Assembly (NCBI RefSeq): GCF_030316765.1
Contig: NZ_JASZYT010000010.1
Location: 124,001-188,000 of the forward strand
Length of the DNA stretch: 64,000 bases
From: Variovorax saccharolyticus
Lineage (GTDB): Bacteria > Pseudomonadota > Gammaproteobacteria > Burkholderiales > Burkholderiaceae_C
Direction of reading: 5' to 3'
Position 1 is the stretch's first letter. The number at the start of each line of letters is the position of its first letter. The translations under genes and the position numbers were made by a program. Of this stretch, positions 42,291 to 50,910 are shown one piece after another. The notes below the pieces were generated by a model. It was not told where the DNA came from. It saw only the letters and a program-made list of their open reading frames with translations, and did not search any database.

Positions 42291-43865
42291 TCAGTGCATG
42301 GCGGCGCCGGCGAGCGGACGTGATTCGTCCTCGAGCTTGAAGGTGCTCACGATCTGGGAGAGGCTTCCCGCCTGTTCCTGGAGCGACTGCGCAGCCGCCG
42401 CAGCCTCTTCCACCAGTGCCGCGTTCTGCTGCGTCACCTGGTCCATCTGCGTGATCGCCTGATTGATCTGCTCGATGCCCGAGGTCTGCTCCTGGCTGGC
42501 CGCCGTGATCTCGCCCATGATGTCGGTCACCCGCCTCACGCTGCCGACGATCTCTTCCATCGTCGCGCCCGCTTCGGCCACCAGCGCACTGCCCGCGCCC
42601 ACCTTGCCCACCGAGTCGTCGATCAGCCCCTTGATCTCCTTGGCCGCCGCTGCCGAGCGCTGCGCCAGGCTGCGAACCTCGGAGGCCACCACCGCGAAGC
42701 CGCGACCCTGCTCGCCGGCGCGCGCGGCCTCCACGGCTGCATTGAGCGCCAGGATGTTGGTCTGGAAGGCGATGCCGTCGATCACCCCGATGATGTCCAC
42801 GATCTTCTTCGAAGATGCATTGATCGAGGCCATGGTGTCCACCACCTGGCTGACCACGGCGCCGCCCTTGACCGCCACTTCGGAGGCCGATGCGGCGAGC
42901 TGGTTGGCCTGGCGCGCGTTGTCCGCGTTCTGCTTGACCGTGCTGGTGAGTTCTTCCATCGAGGCCGCCGTCTCTTCGAGCGAACTGGCCTGCTCCTCGG
43001 TGCGCGAGGACAGGTCCTGGTTGCCGGCAGCGATCTGCCCCGAGGCGGTCACGATCGAATCGGTCGATGTCTTGATGCGGCCCACCAGGTCGGTCAAGGT
43101 GTCTTCCATCTCGCCCATGCCGCGCAGCAGCCGGCCGAAGTCGCCGCCGCGCCGGGTCTCGAACTCCTGGCTCAGGTCGCCAGCCGCCACGGTGTCGGCG
43201 ATCAGCAGCGCCTCGTCGATCGGCTGCACGATGCTGCGCGTCAGCATCCAGGCCAGCGCCGAGCCCAGCGCCAGCGCGATCGCGGCCAGCACCATGAGGT
43301 TCATGCGGCCGGCACGGTAGGACGCATCGATCTCCATGGCCAGCTTGTCGATCTGCTCCTGTTCATGGGTCAGGATGCGGCGGATGCTGGCGTCGTAGCT
43401 GTCGAGCGTGGGCACCAGCTTGTCCTTGGCGATACGCATCGCCTCTTCCTGCTTGCCATCGGCCTTCAGCTTGAGGAGCATGGTGCGCAGCTCGATGTAG
43501 TCGGCGCGCTTGGTCTTGATGTCGGCCGCCAGCGCCATCTCCTGCGGCGAGCTCAGCAGCTCTTCGAGCTTCTTCTGGGTCTCGGAGATCGTGGTGCTGG
43601 TCTTGCTCATGCCCTTCTGCAGGTAGGCTTGCACTTCGGGCTCGTTGGTGTTCAGCAGCGCATAGGTGCGCACGCTGTTGGTGCTGGTGCCGAGCAGCCA
43701 TCCGGCGGCCAGCCTCTCCTTCACGAGGGATCGCTTCGCCAGGTCGTTGGTGGCATCGCCCACGGCCTGCAGGCGCAGCACGCCGATGCAGGCGATGGCA
43801 GCCACCAGGGCCAGGATCAGTGCGAACCCGCCGCCGAGGCGGGTGCCAATCTTCCAGTCTTTCAT
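42291..43865 (-). CDS. Methyl-accepting chemotaxis protein 8 (four-helix-bundle sensor)
   Basis: This 524-residue receptor begins MKDWKIGTRLGGGFALILAL. The 4HB domain has DLAKRSLVKERLAAGWLLGT and AYLQKGMSKTSTTISETQKK-like helices (here VQAYLQKGMSKTSTTISETQ). The second helix is NLMVLAAIALALGSALAWML. The signalling domain is class A (GLIDDSVGKVGAGSALVAEA, SSKKIVDIIG) and is nearly identical in DNA to receptor 1, 12 kb away. It ends EDESRPLAGAAMH with no pentapeptide. It follows cheW2 after 55 bp and is probably in the same transcript. Confidence 0.95.
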   Translation of the reverse strand: MKDWKIGTRLGGGFALILALVAAIACIGVLRLQAVGDATNDLAKRSLVKERLAAGWLLGTSTNSVRTYALLNTNEPEVQAYLQKGMSKTSTTISETQKKLEELLSSPQEMALAADIKTKRADYIELRTMLLKLKADGKQEEAMRIAKDKLVPTLDSYDASIRRILTHEQEQIDKLAMEIDASYRAGRMNLMVLAAIALALGSALAWMLTRSIVQPIDEALLIADTVAAGDLSQEFETRRGGDFGRLLRGMGEMEDTLTDLVGRIKTSTDSIVTASGQIAAGNQDLSSRTEEQASSLEETAASMEELTSTVKQNADNARQANQLAASASEVAVKGGAVVSQVVDTMASINASSKKIVDIIGVIDGIAFQTNILALNAAVEAARAGEQGRGFAVVASEVRSLAQRSAAAAKEIKGLIDDSVGKVGAGSALVAEAGATMEEIVGSVRRVTDIMGEITAASQEQTSGIEQINQAITQMDQVTQQNAALVEEAAAAAQSLQEQAGSLSQIVSTFKLEDESRPLAGAAMH

Positions 43866-43920
43866 TCCAGTGCTCCGATCGCTTCGTTGCTTGTCTCTGA
43901 GGCTTCGATGCGGCCGCTCT

Positions 43921-44445
43921 TCAGGCGGCCATCTTCTCGATCAGGCCCATGTCGTCGCTGGACATCAGCCGGTCGATATCCACCAGGATCAGCATCCGCT
44001 CGTCCAGCGTGCCCAGCCCGATCAGGTAGTCCGTGTCCAGCACCGAACCCATCGCTGGCGCCGGCTTGATCTGCTCCGCCGTCAGCGTGATCACGTCCGA
44101 CACGCTGTCCACCACCATCCCCACCACCCGGCCTCCGATGTTCAGCACGATCACCACCGTGAACTGGTCGTAGCTCGGCGTGCCCAGCGCGAACTTGATC
44201 CGCATGTCGATGATCGGAACGATGATCCCCCGCAGGTTCACCACCCCCTTGATGTACTCCGGCGCGTTCGCGATCCGCGTCACCGCGTCGTAGCCCCGCA
44301 GTTCCTGCACCTTCTGGATGTCGATGCCGTACTCCTCGTCGCCCAGGGTGAAGGTGACCACCTCCAGGCGGTTCGCGTTCGCGTTCGCGAGGGCCGCGGC
44401 GGCAGCGCCGGCCGCATGGGATTGAAGGCTCGTGATCTCTGCCAT
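43921..44445 (-). CDS. cheW: Chemotaxis coupling protein CheW (copy 2)
   Basis: This 174-residue CheW starts MAEITSLQSHAAGAAAAALA behind AAAGGAA. The N-terminal 26 residues and the last few (IEKMAA versus IEAAAA) differ from copy 1. The core from EEYGIDIQKVQELRGYDAVT to about VDIDRLMSSDDMGLIE is the same apart from one residue. At DNA level even third codon positions match, so the core was copied recently or is kept alike by gene conversion. It lies between flgJ (54 bp) and receptor 8 (55 bp), all on one strand. Confidence 0.95.
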   Translation of the reverse strand: MAEITSLQSHAAGAAAAALANANANRLEVVTFTLGDEEYGIDIQKVQELRGYDAVTRIANAPEYIKGVVNLRGIIVPIIDMRIKFALGTPSYDQFTVVIVLNIGGRVVGMVVDSVSDVITLTAEQIKPAPAMGSVLDTDYLIGLGTLDERMLILVDIDRLMSSDDMGLIEKMAA

Positions 44446-44499
44446 GGGATTCCTTTGGATGGGGTGTGAGGGGTTGTTAAGGAAATGGATGCCGCCGGA

Positions 44500-45498
44500 T
44501 CAGCCGAACTTCTGCATGATGCGAACCAGCTTCTGGCCGTACTGCGGATCGGTGGCGTAGCCCGCGCGCTGCAGGCCGTGCGCGGCTTCGGTCGGGTCGT
44601 CGGTCGCCAGCACATTGGCGTAGCGCGGATTGCGCGTCATGAAGCGCGCGTAGTCGGTGAAGGCTTCCTCGTAGGAGGCGTAGGCCCTGAACTTGGCGCG
44701 GATGCGCTGGGGTTCACCGTCCACGTATTCGGTGGTGGTGGTCTCGACCACCGGCCCCTGCCAGCTGCGGTCGGCCTTGATGCCGAACAGGTTGAAGCTC
44801 TGCGTGCCGTCGTCGGCACGGATCTCGCGCTTGCCCCAGCCGGATTCGAGCGCGGCCTGCGCCAGGATCAGCGGCGCCGGCACGCCGCTGGCGGCGCTCG
44901 CGGCCTGCGCGGAAGCGCCCATGCGGTTGACGAAGCTGTCGACGTGGCCCTGCAGCGATGCGACCGCACCGGCGGTGCCGCCCGAGCGATCGTTGTTGAC
45001 CTGGTAGGCACTCAGGTCGGCGCGGACCGCGGGTGTGGCCTGCGAGGGCGAGGAACCCAGCGGGATGCCGGCCTGCGCCGACAGCGGCAGGCCGCCGCGC
45101 GGCAGCAGCGAGGTGCGCGCTGGGTTCGGCTCGCCGTCGTCCGCGCCCGAGGCCGCGGCTCTCTGCAGTTGCGCCAGCATCGCCTCGGCCAGCCCGAGTC
45201 CGCGGCCCGACAGGTTCTGCGACAGCTGCTGGTCCAGCATCGAGGTGTAGATCTTCTGGTTCTGGCCTTCGAGCAGGCCGCTCGACGGCGTCGCCTCGCG
45301 CATGCTCTTGAGCACCATGTTCATGAACATGGCCTCGAACTGCCGCGAGACCTGCTTGAGACCTTCCTCGGGCGAGGTGCGCACGGTGCGCCGCAGCGCA
45401 TCCACACCCTGGACGTCGAGCGCGAAACGCTGGTCGAGCGCGCCGGCGCGACTCGCCGCGTCGGTGCCCGCCCATGAGTTGGCTGCAGAGATCGACAT
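44500..45498 (-). CDS. flgJ: Flagellar rod assembly protein / muramidase FlgJ
   Basis: FlgJ caps the growing rod and opens the peptidoglycan for it. It has 332 residues and two domains. The N-terminal rod-binding part (about 35-110) has VSRQFEAMFMNMVLKSMREA and QLSQNLSGRGLGLAEAMLAQ. The C-terminal glucosaminidase (about 180-332) has PLILAQAALESGWGKREIRA, with the expected catalytic Glu near 218, then FNLFGIKADRSWQGP and YASYEEAFTDYARFMTRNPR. It lies 7 bp after flgI and is the last structural flg gene before cheW2. Confidence 0.96.
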   Translation of the reverse strand: MSISAANSWAGTDAASRAGALDQRFALDVQGVDALRRTVRTSPEEGLKQVSRQFEAMFMNMVLKSMREATPSSGLLEGQNQKIYTSMLDQQLSQNLSGRGLGLAEAMLAQLQRAAASGADDGEPNPARTSLLPRGGLPLSAQAGIPLGSSPSQATPAVRADLSAYQVNNDRSGGTAGAVASLQGHVDSFVNRMGASAQAASAASGVPAPLILAQAALESGWGKREIRADDGTQSFNLFGIKADRSWQGPVVETTTTEYVDGEPQRIRAKFRAYASYEEAFTDYARFMTRNPRYANVLATDDPTEAAHGLQRAGYATDPQYGQKLVRIMQKFG

Positions 45499-45505
45499 GC
45501 CGGCC

Positions 45506-46636
45506 TCAGATGATCTCGAGCTCGGCGCGCAGCGCGCCGGCCGACTTCATGGCCTGCAGGATGGACACCAGGTCCTGCGGATTCGCGCCCAGCGTGTTGA
45601 GGCCCTTGACCACATCGGCCAGCGAAGCGCCGCCGCGAATCATCTGCAGCGCGCCGCCAGGCTGGTTGATCGAGATCTCCGAAGTCTGCGAGACCACCGT
45701 GCGGCCGTTCGAGAACGGGCCGGGCTGGCTCACCAGCGGGTCGGTGTTGATGACCACCGACAGGCTGCCGTGCGCCACCGCGCAGTCGTTCACCCGGACC
45801 GCCTGGTTCATCACGACCGAGCCGGTGCGGGCATTGATGACCACCTTGGCCACCGCCTGCGTCGGCGTGACTTCGAGCCCCTCGAGCCGTGCCAGGAAGC
45901 CCACCCGCTCCTGCGGCGATTCGGGTGCCCGCACGCGGATCACGCGGGCATCGACCGCATCGGCCGTGCCACCGCCGAACTGGCGATTGATCGCCTCGAC
46001 CGCGCGCTGGGCGGTGCCGAAGTCGGAACGCATGAGCTCGAGCGTGAAGGCGCCGTCGCCGCCCACCGAGGCCTCGACCACGCGCTCCACCGTCGCGCCG
46101 GCCGGGATGCGGCCCGAGCTCAGCTGGTTGATCTGCACCTTGCTGCCGTTGGCCGAGGCGCCGACGCCGCCGACCACCATGTTGCCCTGCGCGATGGCAT
46201 ACACCGCGCCGTCGACGCCCTTGAGCGGCGTCATGAGCAAGGTGCCGCCGCGCAGGCTCTTCGCATTGCCCATCGACGACACGGTGACGTCGATGTTCTG
46301 CCCGGGCCGCGCGAACGACGGCAGCTGGGCCGTGACCATCACGGCCGCGACGTTCTTGAGCTGCATGTTCACGCCCTGCGGGATCGTGATGCCCAGCTGC
46401 TGCAGCATGTTGTTCAGGCTCTGGGTCGTGAACGGGGTCTGCATGGTCTGGTCGCCGGTGCCGTCCAGGCCCACCATGAGGCCGTAGCCGATCAGCGGGT
46501 TGTCGCGCACGCCCTGGATGCTGGCCAGTTCCTTCAGGCGCTCGGCCCGGGCCGGCAGGCAGGCCGCGAGCGCGCACAGCGCCAGCAGCACCAGGCCCGC
46601 GCGGCGCGCGGAAGCGGAGATCGATGGGTGGGTCAT
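45506..46636 (-). CDS. flgI: Flagellar P-ring protein FlgI
   Basis: FlgI forms the periplasmic bushing around the rod. It has 376 residues. The signal peptide runs to about residue 31 (GLVLLALCALAACLPARA), followed by the mature start ERLKELASIQGVRDNPLIGY. Conserved blocks are GTGDQTMQTPFTTQSLNNML, VMVTAQLPSFARPGQNIDVT and TDPLVSQPGPFSNGRTVVSQ, with the end ILQAMKSAGALRAELEII. Only 2 bp separate it from flgH. Confidence 0.97.
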   Translation of the reverse strand: MTHPSISASARRAGLVLLALCALAACLPARAERLKELASIQGVRDNPLIGYGLMVGLDGTGDQTMQTPFTTQSLNNMLQQLGITIPQGVNMQLKNVAAVMVTAQLPSFARPGQNIDVTVSSMGNAKSLRGGTLLMTPLKGVDGAVYAIAQGNMVVGGVGASANGSKVQINQLSSGRIPAGATVERVVEASVGGDGAFTLELMRSDFGTAQRAVEAINRQFGGGTADAVDARVIRVRAPESPQERVGFLARLEGLEVTPTQAVAKVVINARTGSVVMNQAVRVNDCAVAHGSLSVVINTDPLVSQPGPFSNGRTVVSQTSEISINQPGGALQMIRGGASLADVVKGLNTLGANPQDLVSILQAMKSAGALRAELEII

Positions 46637-46638
46637 GA

Positions 46639-47322
46639 CTAGAAGGGCATCACGTTGAGGAAGAAGCGCTGCATCCAGCCCATGTGCTGGGCCTCGTCGA
46701 TGTAGCCCTTGGCCGTGTATTCGATGCGCGCGTCGGCCACCTGGGTCGACAGCACGGTGTTGTTGCCGGTCACGGTGCGCGGGTTCACCACGCCCGAGAA
46801 GCGGATGAACTCGGTGCCCTGGTTGATGCCCATCTGCTTCTCGCCGCTGACCAGCAGATTGCCGTTGCCGAGCACGTCGACCACCGTGACGGTGATCACG
46901 CCGTTGAATGTGTTGGCCGCGTTGGCGCCGCCCTTGGCGGTGAGCGCGTTCTTGCCCGAAAGCTTGGCGTCCTGGTCGCGCAGCAGTCCGCCGAGCACCT
47001 TGGGAATCGAATCGAAGGCAGCCGACACGCTGCCGTCGCGGCTCGCGTTGGCACCCGAGTTCTTGCTGGCGTTGACCTTCTCGCTGATGACGATGGTCAG
47101 GATGTCGCCGACGTTGCGCGGGCGGCGGTCCTCGAACAGCGCGATGCCGCGGTTGGTTTCCTGGAAGATCGATCCGCTGGCCGCACGCGCCGGCGGGATC
47201 GGCTGCATTTCGGCACGCGCCGTCATCGGCTGGTGCACCAGCGGATCGCGCGGGATCTGCGCGCAGCCGGTGGCCAGCGCAAGGGCCAGCCCGGCCAGAA
47301 GAAGACGCGTGCTTTCGATCAC
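46639..47322 (-). CDS. flgH: Flagellar L-ring lipoprotein FlgH
   Basis: FlgH forms the outer-membrane ring. It has 227 residues from a GTG start that overlaps the flgG stop as GTGA. A lipobox LATGC puts the lipidated Cys at residue 20. Family motifs are GSIFQETNRGIALFEDRRPR, NVGDILTIVISEKVNASKNS, GNLLVSGEKQMGINQGTEFI and the end MQRFFLNVMPF. The non-ATG start and overlap suggest translational coupling to flgG. Confidence 0.96.
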   Translation of the reverse strand: MIESTRLLLAGLALALATGCAQIPRDPLVHQPMTARAEMQPIPPARAASGSIFQETNRGIALFEDRRPRNVGDILTIVISEKVNASKNSGANASRDGSVSAAFDSIPKVLGGLLRDQDAKLSGKNALTAKGGANAANTFNGVITVTVVDVLGNGNLLVSGEKQMGINQGTEFIRFSGVVNPRTVTGNNTVLSTQVADARIEYTAKGYIDEAQHMGWMQRFFLNVMPF

Positions 47323-48101
47323 AGCTGTGCGAGCCTTTGCAGCATCTGGTCGGAGCTCTGGATCGCCTTGCTGTTGATCTCGTAGGCGCGCTGCGTGGCG
47401 ATCATGTTGACCAGTTCCTCGACCACGTTGACGTTCGAGGCCTCGACATAGCCCTGGCTCAGGATGCCGGCGCCGTCCAGGCCCGGGTTCACGAGGTTCG
47501 GGGCGCCCGAGGAATCGGTCTCGTTGTAGAGGTTCTCGCCCATGCTCTGCAGGCCGGCCGGGTTCAGGAAGGTGGCGAGCTGCAGCTGGCCGACCTGCAC
47601 GGTCGCGGTGCTGCCGGCCTGGGTGATCGAGACGATGCCGTCGCGGCCGACCGTCATGCTGGTCGCGTTCTGCGGAATCGTGATGGCGGGCTGGATCGTG
47701 AAGCCGCTGGCGGTCACGAGCTGGCCATCGCGGTCGGTCTGGAACGAGCCGTCGCGGGTGTAGGAGGTGGTGCCGTCGGGCATCAGCACCTGGAAGAAGC
47801 CCGAGCCGTTGATCGCGACATCCTTCGGGTTGTCGGTCTTGGTCATGTTGCCCTGCGCATGGATGCGCTCGGTGGCGACCACATGCACGCCGGTGCCGAC
47901 CTGCAGGCCCGAAGGCAGGCGGGTCTGGTCGGAGGTCTGGCCGCCGACCTGGCGCAGGTTCTGGTACATCAGGTCCTCGAACACCGCGCGGCTGCGCTTG
48001 AAGCCGGTGGTGCCGACGTTGGCCAGGTTGTTGGACACGACGTCGAGCTGCGTCTGCTGGGCTTCGAGGCCGGTCTTGGCCACATAGAGGGAACGGATCA
48101 T
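47319..48101 (-). CDS. flgG: Flagellar distal rod protein FlgG
   Basis: FlgG is the distal rod subunit. It has 260 residues, the standard length. The N-terminus MIRSLYVAKTGLEAQQTQLD, then VVSNNLANVGTTGFKRSRAV, is the rod/hook motif, with DLMYQNLRQVGGQTSDQTRL specific to FlgG. The C-terminus is LVNMIATQRAYEINSKAIQS. It lies 29 bp after flgF and is coupled to flgH. Confidence 0.97.
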   Translation of the reverse strand: MIRSLYVAKTGLEAQQTQLDVVSNNLANVGTTGFKRSRAVFEDLMYQNLRQVGGQTSDQTRLPSGLQVGTGVHVVATERIHAQGNMTKTDNPKDVAINGSGFFQVLMPDGTTSYTRDGSFQTDRDGQLVTASGFTIQPAITIPQNATSMTVGRDGIVSITQAGSTATVQVGQLQLATFLNPAGLQSMGENLYNETDSSGAPNLVNPGLDGAGILSQGYVEASNVNVVEELVNMIATQRAYEINSKAIQSSDQMLQRLAQL

Positions 48102-48130
48102 TGAATTACTCCTGCGGGGGGATTTGCGAA

Positions 48131-48874
48131 TCAGCCGTAGGCCAGCAGCTTGTTGGCCGACTGCGCGTTGATGTCGGCGGTCTGGATCGACTTCATCTGC
48201 ATCTCGAAGCTGCGGCCGTTGGCGATCATGGCCACCATGGCCTCGACCGGATTGACATTGCTGCCCTCGACCATGCCGGCCGCGACGACCACGCTGTCGT
48301 CGGCCGGGGCCGGCGGCAGGCCGTCGCGCATGCGGAACAGGCCGTCGTCGCCGCGCACCAGGTCGGCGCTGGACGGGTTGACCAGCTTGAGGCGGCCGAC
48401 CTCGGCCACTCCGGTGGCCGGGTCGCCGGCGCCGCGCGCCGCGATCGAGCCGTCGGAGGCGATGGTCACGGTCGAGCCGGGCGGGATCACCAGCGGACCG
48501 CCGTCGCCGACCACCGGCCGTGCGCCCATCGTCATCACCTGGCCATCGGCACCGACCTGCAGGTTGCCGACGCGGGTGTAGGCCTCGCCGCCGCCCGGCG
48601 TCTGCACCACCAGCCAGCCCTCGCCGCGCACCGCGACGTCGAGGTCCCGGCCGGTCTCGGTCAAGGCGCCGTGACTGAAGTCGGCGCCCGGCGTGGTGGC
48701 GGCGACGAAGGCGCGCGTCGGCGCCTCCTCGCCCACCACCGGCACCGCGCGGAAGCTGTTGATCTGCGCCCGGAAGCCCGGGGTCGAGACGTTCGCCATG
48801 TTGTTGGCGACCGAGGCCTGCTGCTCCATGGCCTGCTTGGCGCCGCTCATGGCGACGTACAACATTCGATCCAC
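48131..48874 (-). CDS. flgF: Flagellar proximal rod protein FlgF
   Basis: FlgF is a rod subunit. It has 247 residues from a GTG start with a strong CAGGAG site; an internal ATG three codons on is possible but less likely. The N-terminus DRMLYVAMSGAKQAMEQQAS, then VANNMANVSTPGFRAQINSF, and the C-terminus VEAMVAMIANGRSFEMQMKS are the family ends. It lies 46 bp after flgE. Confidence 0.96.
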   Translation of the reverse strand: MDRMLYVAMSGAKQAMEQQASVANNMANVSTPGFRAQINSFRAVPVVGEEAPTRAFVAATTPGADFSHGALTETGRDLDVAVRGEGWLVVQTPGGGEAYTRVGNLQVGADGQVMTMGARPVVGDGGPLVIPPGSTVTIASDGSIAARGAGDPATGVAEVGRLKLVNPSSADLVRGDDGLFRMRDGLPPAPADDSVVVAAGMVEGSNVNPVEAMVAMIANGRSFEMQMKSIQTADINAQSANKLLAYG

Positions 48875-48920
48875 TGTGTGCTCCTGGTGTTGAGGGACTG
48901 CGTCGATTCAGAACACCGCG

Positions 48921-50123
48921 TCAGCGGATGTTCATCAGCGTCTGCATGACCTGGTCCTGCGTCTTCACGGTCTGCGCATTGGCCTGGTAGTTGCGCTGGG
49001 CGACGATCAGGTTGACCAGCTCGGAAGTCAGGTCGACGTTGGAGGCTTCGAGCGCACCCGCGGCCAGCGAGCCCTGCTTGGTGCCTTCGCCCGGCGTGCT
49101 CGTGAGGGCCGCGCCCGAGGCCTGCGTCTCCGCGTACATGTTTCCGCCCTTCGGCTCGAGCCCGTTCGGGTTGGCGAAGGAAGACAGCACGACCTGGCCC
49201 AGCAGCTTGGACTGCTCGTTGGAGAACTTGCCGGTGATGGTGCCGTCGGGATTGACCGAGAAGGAGGTCAGCACGCCCGAGGTGTAGCCGTCCTGGCTCA
49301 GCTTGCTCATGCCGTTGGCGGTACCGAACTGGGTCGTGCCCGTGAGGTCGAGCGTGATGTTGACCGGCGCCGAGCCGTTGCCGAAGGTCTTCGGCGGCAC
49401 GACGATCGTGCCGCCGCCCGTGAGGTTGCCGTTGGCGTCGAAGGTCATGCTGGACAGCGCACCGGCGCCGATCGCCGCACCGTCGTACGTGCCGTGGACG
49501 TCCCAGCCGGTGGCGGTCTTCACGAAGTAGACCGACAGGTCGTGCGAAACGCCCAGCGAGTCGTAGATCGGGCCGGCCGCGTTGGAGTAGTTGAAGGTGT
49601 CCGAATCGGTCGGGTCGAACGGCGTCTTGGTGGGCACGCCCTTGCGCGAATCGAGATTGAACTCGGCGTCGACGCTGGTGGTGGCGTTCGGGGTCATGGC
49701 CTGGGTCGGGATCTGGATCGCCGACGGCGTGCCGCCGTTGATGCCGCCGCTGGCATTGACGCCGTAGCCGGTCAGGCGCAGGCCGCCGGCGTTGACGATG
49801 TAGCCGTCCTTGTCCTTGGTGAACTGGCCGTTGCGCGTGTACATGACTTCGCCGCTGGTGCTGGTCATGCGGAAGAAGCCGTCGCCGCTGAGGATCGCGA
49901 CGTCGAGCGGACGGCTGCTGGTCTGCGTCACGCCCTGCGTGAAGTTCTGCACCACGCCCGACACCGAGGCGCCGAGTCCGACGCGCGAGCCCGCGTAGAT
50001 GTCCTGGAAGGTCGCTGCCGCCGACTTGAAGCCGACGGTGCCCGAGTTGGCGATGTTGTTGCCGATCACATCGAGGTTGGCTGCGGCCACGCCGAGCCCG
50101 CTGACGCCCTGGGAAAAGCTCAT
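48921..50123 (-). CDS. flgE: Flagellar hook protein FlgE
   Basis: FlgE is the hook subunit that works as a universal joint. It has 400 residues. The N-terminus MSFSQGVSGLGVAAANLDVI, then GNNIANSGTVGFKSAAATFQ, and the C-terminus LTSELVNLIVAQRNYQANAQ are conserved, with a variable Gly/Thr/Asn-rich middle. AAGGATT precedes the ATG. It follows flgD after 79 bp. Confidence 0.97.
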   Translation of the reverse strand: MSFSQGVSGLGVAAANLDVIGNNIANSGTVGFKSAAATFQDIYAGSRVGLGASVSGVVQNFTQGVTQTSSRPLDVAILSGDGFFRMTSTSGEVMYTRNGQFTKDKDGYIVNAGGLRLTGYGVNASGGINGGTPSAIQIPTQAMTPNATTSVDAEFNLDSRKGVPTKTPFDPTDSDTFNYSNAAGPIYDSLGVSHDLSVYFVKTATGWDVHGTYDGAAIGAGALSSMTFDANGNLTGGGTIVVPPKTFGNGSAPVNITLDLTGTTQFGTANGMSKLSQDGYTSGVLTSFSVNPDGTITGKFSNEQSKLLGQVVLSSFANPNGLEPKGGNMYAETQASGAALTSTPGEGTKQGSLAAGALEASNVDLTSELVNLIVAQRNYQANAQTVKTQDQVMQTLMNIR

Positions 50124-50202
50124 GATGAATCCTTGGTTCGAAGCGTTGAAGAGAAGGCCCGCGACCGGGAGGCCGCCGGCGGAAGAAAGTGCGCGAGGGT
50201 CC

Positions 50203-50889
50203 TCAGAGGAACATCCGCACGTCGGCCAGCCCGATGCTCTGGCCCGATGCCAGTTCGAGCGTGACGCCGGTGGCGCCCTGCTTGACCGCCGCGACCTGCG
50301 CGAAGGTCAGTGCCGTGGCTTCGACGGCGGCGCCGCCGTTGGTCGCGGCCACCGTGAACTTGTAGCTGCCCGCGGGCACCACGTTGCCGGCGTCGTCCTT
50401 GCCGTCCCAGGTGACGGCGTTCACGCCTTCGGTCATGCTGCCGGCGTCGATGGTGCGCACCGTCTTGCCCGAGCCATCGACGATCTTGATCTCGACGTCG
50501 GCGGCCGTGCCCGGCAGCTGCACCGCGAAGGCCTGGATCGAAGGGTCCTTGCCCTCCTCCGGCGTCTGGGTGGCGAGCGTGTTGCCGGGCGACAGCACGT
50601 TGTAGCCAATCAGCGATGCCGCCTGCAGCACCTGGTTGGAGCCGGTCTGGCTCACCAGGCCCGACAGCGTGCTGTTGAGCTTCTCGATGCCGCTCACCGT
50701 GCTCATCTGTGCCAGCTGCGAAGTCAGTTCCGCGTTCTCCATCGGATTCAGCGGGTCCTGGTTGTTGAGCTGCGTCACCAGCAGCTTCAGGAAGCGCTGC
50801 TCGCTGTCGGCATTGGCGACGCTGGTCGTGCTGGCCGCCGCGCTGGCGGCGTTGGCGCCGGAAATGGAAGAGGTATCGGTGATGGCCAT
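50203..50889 (-). CDS. flgD: Flagellar hook assembly scaffold FlgD
   Basis: FlgD caps the growing hook and is discarded later. It has 228 residues. The N-terminal domain has SEQRFLKLLVTQLNNQDPLN, then PMENAELTSQLAQMSTVSGI, the family hallmark. The C-terminal Ig/Tudor-like part has VNAVTWDGKDDAGNVVPAGS. It lies 21 bp after flgC, with a weak ribosome site. Confidence 0.96.
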   Translation of the reverse strand: MAITDTSSISGANAASAAASTTSVANADSEQRFLKLLVTQLNNQDPLNPMENAELTSQLAQMSTVSGIEKLNSTLSGLVSQTGSNQVLQAASLIGYNVLSPGNTLATQTPEEGKDPSIQAFAVQLPGTAADVEIKIVDGSGKTVRTIDAGSMTEGVNAVTWDGKDDAGNVVPAGSYKFTVAATNGGAAVEATALTFAQVAAVKQGATGVTLELASGQSIGLADVRMFL

Positions 50890-50910
50890 GAAGGGCTTTC
50901 TGGAGTGTTG

